NCBI RefSeq assembly: GCF_900176385.1
Contig: NZ_FWXN01000001.1
Coordinates: 186,001 to 250,000 of the forward strand
Length of the DNA stretch: 64,000 nt
DNA from: Janibacter indicus
GTDB taxonomy: Bacteria; Actinomycetota; Actinomycetes; Actinomycetales; Dermatophilaceae
Reading direction: 5' to 3'
Under the pieces are notes generated by a model, which was given only the letters and a program-made list of their open reading frames with translations, had not been told where the DNA came from and did not search any database. Positions 15,443 to 23,234 of the stretch are shown here, piece after piece. Every line of letters starts with the position of its first letter. Position 1 is the first letter of the stretch. The position numbers and the translations under genes are program-made.

Positions 15443-16198
15443 ATGGTCGTCCACCGCACGCACACGCCCGTGATGTACCGGGTGGCCGCCGGGCTGCTGC
15501 GTGGCGCGATGCGCGTCGTGGCCCGCTACGAGGTGAGCGGTCTGGAGCACGTGCCCGAGCAGGGCGGCTTCCTCATCACCCCCAACCACATCTCGCACGT
15601 CGACCCCTTCCCGTGGGCGCACGTGCTCTACAACCGCGGCTACAGCCCGGTCTACCTGGCCAAGAGCACGCTCTTCGACACCCCGGTCGTCGGCTGGGTG
15701 CTGCGCCACGCCAAGCAGGTGCGCGTCGACCGCGAGACCTCCACCGCCGGCGCCGCCCTCGTCCATGCCGTCCGCGCCCTCGACGAAGGGGAGTGCGTCG
15801 TCGTCTATCCCGAGGGGTCGCTCACCCGCGACCCCGACCTGTGGCCCATGCGCGGCAAGACGGGGGCCGCGCGCCTGGCGCTGCAGTCCGGTGCGCCAGT
15901 GATCCCGGTCGCGCAGTGGGGCCCGCAGGAACTGTTGCCGCGCTACGCCAAGCGGCCTCGGCTGTCGCGTCACCGCCGACTCATGCGGGTGCGCTTCGGG
16001 CCGCCCGTCGACCTGGGCGACCTGCGTGACCAACCGCTGAACGCCCCGACGGTCACCGCTGCCACGGCGCGCATCATGGCGGCGATCACCACCGAGCTCG
16101 AGGTGCTGCGCGGTGAGCGTGCGCCCGCCGAGCGCTTCGACCCGAAAGCCCATGGCCTGCGCGTCACGGGCGACTACCGATCAGGAGAGCAGTCGTGA
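15443..16198 (+). CDS. plsC: 1-acyl-sn-glycerol-3-phosphate acyltransferase
   Basis: 251 aa. Transfers an acyl chain to lysophosphatidate to make phosphatidate at the membrane. It carries the acyltransferase box NHISHVDPF (residues about 51-59; the catalytic pair is H and D of the HxxxxD pattern) and the substrate-binding VYPEGSLTRDP (about 130-140). ATG 15443 has an AAGAGGTG ribosome-binding site. Its last codons overlap gpsA by 4 bp. Pairing with gpsA, which makes the glycerol-3-phosphate backbone, supports a phospholipid-synthesis role. Confidence 0.93.
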   Translation: MVVHRTHTPVMYRVAAGLLRGAMRVVARYEVSGLEHVPEQGGFLITPNHISHVDPFPWAHVLYNRGYSPVYLAKSTLFDTPVVGWVLRHAKQVRVDRETSTAGAALVHAVRALDEGECVVVYPEGSLTRDPDLWPMRGKTGAARLALQSGAPVIPVAQWGPQELLPRYAKRPRLSRHRRLMRVRFGPPVDLGDLRDQPLNAPTVTAATARIMAAITTELEVLRGERAPAERFDPKAHGLRVTGDYRSGEQS

Positions 16199-17190
16199 GC
16201 CACATCGCAGTCTTCGGAGCCGGCAGCTGGGGCACCGCCTTCGCCTCGATCCTCGCCGACGGCGGCAACGACGTGCGGGTCTGGGGTCGACGCCCCGAGC
16301 TCGTCGAGCAGCTCAACCGCGGGGTCAACGACGACTACCTGCCGGGCGTGCAACTCCCGGATGGCATCAGCGCGTCGACGGACCCGGCCGAGGTCACCGA
16401 GGGCGCCGAGATCGTCATCCTGTCGGTGCCGTCGCAGTCGCTGCGCACCAACCTCACCGAGTGGGCGCCGCTCCTCGGCGACAAGATCGTCGTCTCGCTG
16501 ATGAAGGGCATCGAGCTCGGCACGACGAAGCGGATGAGCGAGGTCATCCACGAGGTCGCCGGGGTCCCGGCCGAGCGGATCGGGGTCGTGAGCGGACCCA
16601 ACCTCGCCCGAGAGATCGTCCAGCGCCAGCCCGCCGCCACGGTCGTCGCCTGCCCCGACGTCTCCGCCGCCGACCGGGTCGCCGCGGCCTGCTCGACGAG
16701 CTACTTCCGCCCCTACACGAGCCAGGACGTCGTCGGTGCCGAGCTCGGGGGAGCGGTCAAGAACGTCATCGCCCTCGCCGTCGGCATGGCCGCCGGCCTC
16801 GGCTTCGGCGACAACACCAAGGCCACGCTCATCACCCGGGGCCTGGCCGAGACCACCCGCCTGGCGATGGCCCTCGGCGCCGACCCCCGCACGATGGCCG
16901 GGCTGGCCGGCGTCGGTGACCTCATCGCGACGTGCATGTCGCCGCTCTCGCGCAACCACTCCTTCGGCGTCAAGCTCGGCGAGGGCCTGTCCGTCGCCGA
17001 GGTCACCGAGGTCACCAAGCAGACCGCCGAGGGTGTGAAGTCCTGCGCCTCGATCCTCGACCTCGCCCGCGCCCACGGCGTCGACGTGCCCATCACCGAG
17101 ATGGTCAACCGCGTCGTCCACGAGGGCTTCGCCCCCGCCGACATGGTCGAGGTCCTGCTCGCCCGCGCCCGCAAGCACGAGACCGAGTAA
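16195..17190 (+). CDS. gpsA: Glycerol-3-phosphate dehydrogenase [NAD(P)+]
   Basis: 331 aa. Reduces dihydroxyacetone phosphate to sn-glycerol-3-phosphate for phospholipids. The N-terminal Rossmann motif is AVFGAGSWGTAFA (residues 4-16). The conserved catalytic lysine block is GAELGGAVKNVIALAVG (about 181-197), and DNTKATLITRGLAE and GVGDLIATCMSPLSRNH follow. GTG 16195 overlaps the plsC stop by 4 bp, which indicates translational coupling. Confidence 0.97.
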   Translation: MSHIAVFGAGSWGTAFASILADGGNDVRVWGRRPELVEQLNRGVNDDYLPGVQLPDGISASTDPAEVTEGAEIVILSVPSQSLRTNLTEWAPLLGDKIVVSLMKGIELGTTKRMSEVIHEVAGVPAERIGVVSGPNLAREIVQRQPAATVVACPDVSAADRVAAACSTSYFRPYTSQDVVGAELGGAVKNVIALAVGMAAGLGFGDNTKATLITRGLAETTRLAMALGADPRTMAGLAGVGDLIATCMSPLSRNHSFGVKLGEGLSVAEVTEVTKQTAEGVKSCASILDLARAHGVDVPITEMVNRVVHEGFAPADMVEVLLARARKHETE

Positions 17191-17203
17191 CCCCCCGGTC
17201 CCC

Positions 17204-18301
17204 TCAGATCTGGTCGAGGGCCTGCTGCAGGTCGGCCCAGAGGTCGTCGACGTCCTCGACGCCGACCGACAGGCGCACCAGGCCGACGGGCACGGCCTCG
17301 GGCTCGCCGGGCTGGCGGCGGCGGCGCTCGAGCTGGGACTCGACGCCGCCCAGGCTCGTCGAGGGCGACCAGATGCGGGTGCCGGCCGCGAGGGCCTCGG
17401 CCGCGGCGGCGTCGTCGCCGTCACCGGCGACCTCGACCGAGACGATCGCTCCCCAGCCGGGGTAGCGCACCCGCGAGATCCGCGGGTGGGTGGCCAGACG
17501 CTCGGCGAGGTCGGCCGCATTGGCGCACGCCCGCTCCAGACGAAGGGAGAGCGTGCGCAGCCCGCGCAGGGCGAGCCAGGCCTCCATCGGTCCGGCGATC
17601 GCCCCACCGAGGGTGCGGTGGCGGGTGAGCCGGGCGTGCAGCTTCCGACCCGCGTCGGTGCCGGGGGTGACGGTCAGGCCGAGGATGACGTCGGAGTGCC
17701 CGGAGAGGTACTTCGTCGCCGAGTGCACGACGACGTCGACACCGTCCTCGAGCGGCCGCTGCAGCAGCGGCGTGGCGAAGGTGTTGTCGACGACGACGAG
17801 CGCCCCCGCCGCGTGCGCGGCCGCGGTCAGGCCGGCGATGTCGGCGACCTCGAGCAGCGGGTTGGACGGTGACTCCAGCCACAGCAGGTCCGCGCCGGGC
17901 AGGGCCGCGATCGTCGCGGCGCTGTCGGTGACGTCGACCCACCGCACGGCGAGCCGACCGTCGCGCTGCGCCTCGGTGAGCGTGACGACGACGCCGTTGT
18001 AGGCGGCCGCCGGTGCGACGACCGTGCCCCCCACGGGGACGAGCGAGAGCGCCGCCTGCACCGCGGCCATGCCGGAGGAGTAGAGGAGCGCGTCGCCCCC
18101 TTCGAGCTCGCCGACGGCCTCCTCGAAGGGGGTCCACGTCGGGTTGTCGACCCGCGCGTAGTTGACCGGCCCGTCCTGGATGTAGGTCGAGGTGAAGGTC
18201 ACCGGCGGGTTGAGCGGCGCGCCCGGCACCCGCTCGGGCCGGCCGAGGGCGACGACCCGGGTGCGGGGGGAGAGGGGCTGCGCGGCGTCATGGTGCTCCA
18301 T
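17204..18301 (-). CDS. PLP-dependent trans-sulfuration enzyme, probably cystathionine gamma-synthase
   Basis: 365 aa, Cys/Met-metabolism PLP family (cystathionine gamma-synthase, gamma-lyase or O-acetylhomoserine sulfhydrylase). The PLP lysine lies in VVHSATKYLSGHSDVILG (about residue 190); the phosphate-binding YSSGMAAVQAAL (about 70-81) and the substrate loop YARVDNPT (about 43-50) are seen. Specificity cannot be decided by eye. ATG 18301 has TAGCCT 7 nt upstream, so it is probably leaderless. It is divergent from ddl with 31 bp between starts. Confidence 0.88.
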   Translation of the reverse strand: MEHHDAAQPLSPRTRVVALGRPERVPGAPLNPPVTFTSTYIQDGPVNYARVDNPTWTPFEEAVGELEGGDALLYSSGMAAVQAALSLVPVGGTVVAPAAAYNGVVVTLTEAQRDGRLAVRWVDVTDSAATIAALPGADLLWLESPSNPLLEVADIAGLTAAAHAAGALVVVDNTFATPLLQRPLEDGVDVVVHSATKYLSGHSDVILGLTVTPGTDAGRKLHARLTRHRTLGGAIAGPMEAWLALRGLRTLSLRLERACANAADLAERLATHPRISRVRYPGWGAIVSVEVAGDGDDAAAAEALAAGTRIWSPSTSLGGVESQLERRRRQPGEPEAVPVGLVRLSVGVEDVDDLWADLQQALDQI

Positions 18302-18308
18302 GGTGGCG

Positions 18309-18325
18309 AGGCTAGACGTTAGTCT
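18309..18325. promoter_or_regulatory. Mirror-image leaderless promoters of cystathionine gamma-synthase and ddl
   Basis: The minus -10 is TAGCCT (18314-18309), 7 nt before ATG 18301. The plus -10 is TAGTCT (18320-18325), 7 nt before ATG 18333. The -10 boxes are 5 bp apart and overlap the palindrome AGAC-GTTA-GTCT (18314-18325). The two promoters can hardly be occupied together. Confidence 0.55.
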
Positions 18326-18332
18326 CTCCCCG

Positions 18333-19460
18333 ATGAGCAGCCAGTCCAGCCGCAAGCCCCGCGTCGCCGTCGTCTTCGGCGGGCGCTCCTCCGAGCACGC
18401 CGTCTCGTGCGCCACGGCCGCGGGCGTGCTGCGCGCGATCGACCGTGACGCCTACGACGTCGTGCCCGTCGGCATCACCCGCGAGGGCGCCTGGGTCCTG
18501 GCGAGCGACGACCCCGAGGCCCTGGCGCTCACGCCGGGCCACACCCCCGAGGTCACCGACACCGGCGCCGCCGTCATCCTCCCGACCCGCGTCGGCGACT
18601 CGACCCTCACGGTGCACCGCACCGGTCAGGCGCTCGAGGCGCTCGGCGAGGTCGACGTCGTCTTCCCGCTGCTGCACGGTCCCTACGGCGAGGACGGCAC
18701 CCTCCAGGGCATGCTCGAGCTCGCCGACATCCGCTACGTCGGGTCCGGGGTCCTGGCCTCGGCGGCCGGCATGGACAAGCACTACATGAAGGTCGTCTTC
18801 GCGGGTGCCGGCCTGCCGGTCGGTCCCTACACGGTCATCACCGACGCCCAGTGGCGCCGGGACAAGGCCGCCGCGATGGACGCGGTCAACGCGCTGACCT
18901 TCCCCGTCTTCGTCAAGCCCTGCCGGGCCGGCTCGTCCATGGGCGTGTCCAAGGTCGACACCCCCGAGGGGCTCGAGGCAGCCATCGAGGCCGCCCGCGA
19001 GCACGACCTCAAGGTCATCGTCGAGTCCGGCATCGTCGGACGCGAGATCGAGTGCGCCGTCCTCCAGGGGCGGGGGCTCGATGCGCCGCGCACCTCGCTG
19101 CCGGGCGAGATCGTCGTCGAGGCCGGGCACGGGCACGACTTCTACGACTTCGAGGCCAAGTACCTCGACGAGGCCTCGGTCGTCCTCTCCTGCCCCGCCG
19201 ACCTGCCCGCTGGTGCGGCCGACGAGGTCCGTCGCCTGGCCGCGGCCGCCTTCGAGTCGCTCGCCTGCGAGGGTCTGGCCCGTGTCGACTGCTTCGTCAC
19301 CGAGCGCGGCGAGGTCGTCATCAACGAGATCAACACGATGCCCGGCTTCACGCCGCACTCGATGTACCCGCGCATGTGGGACGCCAGCGGCGTGGCCTAC
19401 CCGCAGCTCGTCGACGAGCTCATCCAGCTCGCCCTCGAGCGGCCCGTCGGCCTGCGCTGA
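18333..19460 (+). CDS. ddl: D-alanine--D-alanine ligase
   Basis: 375 aa ATP-grasp enzyme making the D-Ala-D-Ala end of peptidoglycan precursors. Motifs: VAVVFGGRSSEHAVSC at the N-terminus; PLLHGPYGEDGTLQGMLEL (about 113-131); VKPCRAGSSMGVSKV (about 193-207), the ATP loop; and the terminal INEINTMPGFTPHSMYPRMW (about 330-349), with the Mg ligands and substrate contacts. ATG 18333 is preferred over upstream in-frame starts because of the leaderless -10 box; the longer reading runs antisense through the neighbour. Confidence 0.96.
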   Translation: MSSQSSRKPRVAVVFGGRSSEHAVSCATAAGVLRAIDRDAYDVVPVGITREGAWVLASDDPEALALTPGHTPEVTDTGAAVILPTRVGDSTLTVHRTGQALEALGEVDVVFPLLHGPYGEDGTLQGMLELADIRYVGSGVLASAAGMDKHYMKVVFAGAGLPVGPYTVITDAQWRRDKAAAMDAVNALTFPVFVKPCRAGSSMGVSKVDTPEGLEAAIEAAREHDLKVIVESGIVGREIECAVLQGRGLDAPRTSLPGEIVVEAGHGHDFYDFEAKYLDEASVVLSCPADLPAGAADEVRRLAAAAFESLACEGLARVDCFVTERGEVVINEINTMPGFTPHSMYPRMWDASGVAYPQLVDELIQLALERPVGLR

Positions 19461-19474
19461 CCCTCCCTTCTCCC

Positions 19475-19558
19475 GCATTGCCGTAGGACATTCACGGTTG
19501 AGGCTGCATTGCCCTACGGCAATGCGCGGGGAGGCCGCATTGCCGTAGGGCAATGCGG
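19475..19558. repeat. Second cluster of palindromic (REP-like) units
   Basis: A degenerate unit begins at 19475 (GCATTGCCGTAGG, right arm decayed). A unit beginning TTGAGGCTGCATTGCC covers 19498-19525. A third, CCGCATTGCC-GTAG-GGCAATGCGG, covers 19535-19558 with a 10-bp stem. The core hairpin is identical to the cluster at 4628-4729. It again lies between the 3' ends of convergent genes (ddl and the DUF3515 lipoprotein), so it probably also stops transcription. Confidence 0.85.
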
Positions 19559-19572
19559 AGCGAGGAGGTGGC

Positions 19573-20031
19573 TCAGGCGCACTCGCGGCCGTTGGTCGGC
19601 AGCTCCTCGACGGCGTCGCTGAAGGCCGGCAGCAGCAGCGGCCCCGGGCCGTGCTCGTCGGGCACGATGACCTCGATCGCCGGGTCGTGCCCGTAGGTCG
19701 TCAGACGGGTCCCGTCGCCGAGCTCCTCGGCCACCCACCCGATCTCGTCCACGACGACGCACTGGTCCTGCGTCGGTCCCAGGGCGGGCATCCCGCACCG
19801 CGCGACGATCGCCGGGTCGCCCCACGCCCGCACGCCGGGGTCGGCCGGGTCGGTCTCGCGGACCTCGAGGTCGTTGAGCGTGGACGGCCAGTGCTTCGCC
19901 GCGGCGACGCACGGCGGGTTGTCGGCGGCGTCGGGCACGGCCACCTCGACCGCGCCGCCGCACCCGGCGAGCAGCAGGGGCACGGTGCAGCCCAGCGCGA
20001 GGAGGGCAGGAGGTCGGCGGGTGGTGGGCAC
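19573..20031 (-). CDS. DUF3515 family lipoprotein
   Basis: 152 aa. The N-terminus is a lipoprotein signal: PTTRRPPALLAL, a hydrophobic core, then the lipobox LLAGC with the acylated Cys at about 24. The remainder (CGMPALGPTQDQCVVVDEIG, RLTTYGHDPAIEVIVP) matches DUF3515, an actinobacterial family of unknown function that commonly lies between ddl and thiL, as here. GTG 20031 has TAGCCT 7 nt upstream (leaderless). The stop faces the palindromic-repeat cluster. Confidence 0.87.
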   Translation of the reverse strand: MPTTRRPPALLALGCTVPLLLAGCGGAVEVAVPDAADNPPCVAAAKHWPSTLNDLEVRETDPADPGVRAWGDPAIVARCGMPALGPTQDQCVVVDEIGWVAEELGDGTRLTTYGHDPAIEVIVPDEHGPGPLLLPAFSDAVEELPTNGRECA

Positions 20032-20038
20032 GGCCGGG

Positions 20039-20044
20039 AGGCTA
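20039..20044 (-). promoter_or_regulatory. Leaderless -10 element of the DUF3515 lipoprotein
   Basis: TAGCCT on the minus strand, 7 nt before GTG 20031. Confidence 0.5.
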
Positions 20045-20087
20045 CCGTGCGGTGCTGACCCCCCTTCGCCTCGATGGAGCGTGACCG

Positions 20088-21095
20088 ATGCCCGCGACCC
20101 GCCTGTCCGACCTGTCCGAGGCGGACCTCCTCGCCCGCCTCTTCCCGGTCTACGCAGGGGCGAAGGGCGGCGACGCCGACGTGGTCATCGGGCCGGGGGA
20201 CGACGCCGCGGTGCTGGCCGCGCCGGGTGGTTCGGTGGTCCTCACGACCGACACGATGGTCCGGGGCCGTGACTGGCGTGACGACTGGTCGTCGCCGCAC
20301 GAGGTCGGCCACAAGGCCGTCGTGCAGAACGTCGCCGACATCGCGGCGATGGGTGCCACGCCCACGGGGCTGCTCGTCGCGCTCGCCGCCGACCCGGCCA
20401 CCGAGGTCGACTGGGCGCTCGGTCTGGCCGAGGGCATCGCCGCGGCCGCGCGCGAGGCTTCGGCGCCGGTCCTCGGCGGTGACCTGTCCTCTGCCGGCCC
20501 GGGCACGGTCATGGTGGCGATCACCGCGGTCGGCGACCTCGGCGGTCGCGCCGCGGTCCGTCGCGACGGTGCCCGCCCCGGCGATGTCGTCGCGGTCTGC
20601 GGCACGCTCGGCCGCTCCGGGGGTGGGCTGCAGCTCCTCCTCGCCGATCGGGGGCTCCCTCACGACGCCCCTGACCCGACTCCTGCCGACCGTGTCGTCC
20701 ACGACCTGTGCCTGGCCCACCGGACCGCCGGTCGACCGCCGTGGGAGCAGGGCCCGGTCGCCGCCGACGCCGGCGCGACCTCGATGATCGACCTGTCCGA
20801 CGGGCTCGTGCGCGACCTGGGTCGCATCGCCCGGGCGAGCGGGGTGGGTGTCGAGCTGGACGGCGAGGCTCTGCGGGAGCACGCGGCCGGGCCGCTCACC
20901 GAGGCGCTCGGCGCCGACGAGGCGATGCGCCAGGTGCTGTCCGGGGGAGAGGAGCACTCGCTCGTGGCGACCTTCGCGCCGGGCGAGGTGCCGGCGGGCT
21001 GGCACCTGCTCGGTCGGTGCACGGCCGGGGCGCCGGCGGTCCTCGTCGACGGGGCGGTGCCCGAGGTCACCGGGTGGGACCACTTCCGGGGGTGA
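20088..21095 (+). CDS. thiL: Thiamine-monophosphate kinase
   Basis: 335 aa. Phosphorylates thiamine phosphate to the active cofactor thiamine diphosphate. The AIR-synthase-like fold shows GPGDDAAVLAAPGGSVVLTT (about 43-62), GHKAVVQNVADIAAMGATPT (about 79-98), GGDLSSAGPG and SMIDLSDGLVRDLGRIARAS (about 229-248). ATG 20088 is used. It is convergent with rpmB, whose terminator lies between them. Confidence 0.95.
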   Translation: MPATRLSDLSEADLLARLFPVYAGAKGGDADVVIGPGDDAAVLAAPGGSVVLTTDTMVRGRDWRDDWSSPHEVGHKAVVQNVADIAAMGATPTGLLVALAADPATEVDWALGLAEGIAAAAREASAPVLGGDLSSAGPGTVMVAITAVGDLGGRAAVRRDGARPGDVVAVCGTLGRSGGGLQLLLADRGLPHDAPDPTPADRVVHDLCLAHRTAGRPPWEQGPVAADAGATSMIDLSDGLVRDLGRIARASGVGVELDGEALREHAAGPLTEALGADEAMRQVLSGGEEHSLVATFAPGEVPAGWHLLGRCTAGAPAVLVDGAVPEVTGWDHFRG

Positions 21096-21130
21096 CCCCC
21101 TTCGTCCCGACGGCATCGGCCTCGGGAACG

Positions 21131-21165
21131 AAAAAGCCGCCGTCCCCGTGAAGGGGAGCGGCGGC
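21131..21165 (-). terminator. Rho-independent terminator of rpmB
   Basis: Read on the minus strand: a GCCGCCG...CGGCGGC stem with an inner TCCCC/GGGGA stem, ending in TTTTT. It is one of the few terminators here with a real U-tract, 19 bp past the rpmB stop. Confidence 0.85.
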
Positions 21166-21183
21166 GATGTCGTCAGGCTCGGG

Positions 21184-21378
21184 TCAGCGCTTGACCTTGC
21201 CGGCCTTGAGGCACGAGGTGCAGACGTTGAGACGCTTCGGGGTCACCCCGGCGTCGCCCACCTTGGCCCGAACGCGCTGGATGTTCGGGTTCCAGCGACG
21301 CTTGGTGCGGCGGTGCGAGTGCGAGATGGAGTGTCCGAAGGACGGTCCCTTGCCGCAGACGTCGCAGTTGGCAGCCAC
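21184..21378 (-). CDS. rpmB: 50S ribosomal protein L28
   Basis: 64 aa. A large-subunit protein of the zinc-ribbon (C+) type, with cysteine pairs CDVC (residues 5-8) and CTSC (about 53-56). [20 protein letters not shown] and WNPNIQRVR are typical L28 blocks. Paralogues lacking the cysteines replace this form under zinc limitation in actinobacteria; this is the zinc-binding version. It is divergent from the fakA-like gene and has its own terminator. Confidence 0.96.
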   Translation of the reverse strand: MAANCDVCGKGPSFGHSISHSHRRTKRRWNPNIQRVRAKVGDAGVTPKRLNVCTSCLKAGKVKR

Positions 21379-21565
21379 GGGTATCTCCTGTGTTCGTCAG
21401 TCAGTGAGTGGTGCGCCCGGGCTGTCCACCACGAAGGGGGGACCCGTCACCGGGCAACCGGTACAGAGTAGCCGAGGTGGGACCGCAGAGACAAAACGGC
21501 GTCACCCGGCCGTCTCGGTCCGTGCCACATCGTGCCGCACGCCCCGCCGTGGCGCACGTCTCCAC

Positions 21566-21571
21566 TAACGT
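21566..21571 (+). promoter_or_regulatory. Leaderless -10 element of the fakA-like gene
   Basis: TAACGT lies 7 nt before GTG 21579 and decides between that start and GTG 21570, which would overlap the box. Confidence 0.5.
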
Positions 21572-21578
21572 GACCGAC

Positions 21579-23234
21579 GTGCTGGAGGTACTCGACGTCG
21601 ACTCTGTCCGCCGGTGGGTCGTCATGACCCGCGCGGCCCTTGCGGCGCGCCGCACCGAGATCGACGCGCTCAACGTCTACCCGGTGCCCGACGGCGACAC
21701 CGGCACCAACATGTACCTCACCCTCGACGAGGCCCTCGCGGGTGCGATGCGCGAGCAGGAGGCCCTCGGGGTCGTCGGCGAGGCGCCGCTCGCGGTGGAG
21801 GCCGCGGTGATGTCGCGCTCCGCGCTGATGTCGGCCCGGGGCAACTCCGGCGTGATCCTCAGCCAGCTCGTGCGCGGCGTGAGCGAGGTCGTCTCCTCGG
21901 AGAGCCTCGACGAGGTCGACGCGGCTGCCGTCGGCCGGGCCGTGCGCCAAGGGGCACGACGGGCCCGCGAGAGCGTCGTGCGCCCGCAGGAGGGCACGAT
22001 CCTCACCGTCGCCGATGCCACCGCCGACGCGGTCGAGGCGGTCCTCGTCGGGGGCGCCACCCTCGGTGAGGTGACCCGTGCCGCGGTCGAGGCCGCCCGG
22101 GCCGCACTGGCCCGCACCCCCGACCAGCTGCAGGTGCTGCGCGACGCCGGGGTCGTCGACGCCGGGGGAGCGGGCTACCTGCTCTTCGTCGAGGCGCTCG
22201 ACCAGGTCGTCCACGAGCAGGGTGCGCCCACGCAGTACGCCGTCGACGACTTCACCCTCAACCCCTCGCTCGAGCGGCGGCCCGACTGGTCCTCCTCCGG
22301 TGCCGGGGCGGTCACCGAGCCGCGGCGGCACGAGGGGCCGGCCTACGAGGTGATGTACCTCCTGCACGACGTCGCCGATGACGACGTGGCACGGCTGCGG
22401 CAGCGCCTGGACGAGATCGGCGACAGCGTCGTCGTCTCGACCGCGTGGGACCTCACCAACGTCCACGTCCACACCGACGACATCGGCGCCGCGCTCGAGG
22501 CCGGCCTGCTGCACGCCGCGCCGCAGCGCGTCGCGGTGACCCTCCTCGAGACCGTCGACCGGGCGCCGCGGGCGGGCGTGTCGATCGTCGCGTGCGCCGC
22601 GGGCCCCGGCATCGCCCGGGTGCTCGAGGCCGCGGGCGCCGTCACGGTGCCATCGGGCCCCGGGCGACGGGCCTCGGCGGGGGAGATCGTCACCGCGGTG
22701 CGCGAGGCGGGCACCGACGAGGTCATCCTCCTGCCCAACGACCGCGACACCCGCCTGGCCGCCGATGCCGCGGCCCATGCCGCCGAGCAGGAGGGGCGCC
22801 GGGTGCACGTCATCGGCTCGGGCACTGCCGTGCAGGGGCTGGCCGCCGTCGCCGTGCACGACCCCACGCTGCCCACGCACCACAACGTCCTCGCGATGAC
22901 CCATGCCGCCGCGGCGACCCGGCACGGCGCGCTGACGATCGCCGCCAAGGCCGGGCTGACGAGCGGCGGCATGTGTGCCGTCGGCGACGTCCTCGGCGTC
23001 GTGAGCGGCGACATCACGATCGTCGGGTCCGACGTCGACGAGGTCGCCCACGAGGTGCTCGACGGCATCCTCGCCCCCGGCACCGAGCTGGTGACGCTCG
23101 TCGTCGGTGCCGACGCGCCCGACGGTCTCGTCGGCCGGCTCGAGCGGTGGATCGAGGAGCGCCGTGACGGCATCGAGGTCCAAGTCGTCGACGGGGGGCA
23201 GCCGCACTACCTGCTCCTGCTCGGGGCCGAGTAG
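21579..23234 (+). CDS. fakA: DAK2-domain fatty-acid kinase-like protein (FakA/YloV family)
   Basis: 551 aa. The N-terminal DAK2 ATP-binding domain has NVYPVPDGDTGTNMYLTLDE (about residues 29-48) and SARGNSGVILSQLVRG (about 86-101). The C-terminal half (VVSTAWDLTNVHVHTDD, GLTSGGMCAVGDVLGVVSGD, EVQVVDGGQPHYLLLLGAE) is the YloV/FakA-type region. FakA homologues phosphorylate fatty acids bound by a FakB (DegV-like) partner; no fakB is in this window. It overlaps recG by 1 nt, so the two are coupled, which is the usual actinobacterial order. Confidence 0.86.
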   Translation: MLEVLDVDSVRRWVVMTRAALAARRTEIDALNVYPVPDGDTGTNMYLTLDEALAGAMREQEALGVVGEAPLAVEAAVMSRSALMSARGNSGVILSQLVRGVSEVVSSESLDEVDAAAVGRAVRQGARRARESVVRPQEGTILTVADATADAVEAVLVGGATLGEVTRAAVEAARAALARTPDQLQVLRDAGVVDAGGAGYLLFVEALDQVVHEQGAPTQYAVDDFTLNPSLERRPDWSSSGAGAVTEPRRHEGPAYEVMYLLHDVADDDVARLRQRLDEIGDSVVVSTAWDLTNVHVHTDDIGAALEAGLLHAAPQRVAVTLLETVDRAPRAGVSIVACAAGPGIARVLEAAGAVTVPSGPGRRASAGEIVTAVREAGTDEVILLPNDRDTRLAADAAAHAAEQEGRRVHVIGSGTAVQGLAAVAVHDPTLPTHHNVLAMTHAAAATRHGALTIAAKAGLTSGGMCAVGDVLGVVSGDITIVGSDVDEVAHEVLDGILAPGTELVTLVVGADAPDGLVGRLERWIEERRDGIEVQVVDGGQPHYLLLLGAE

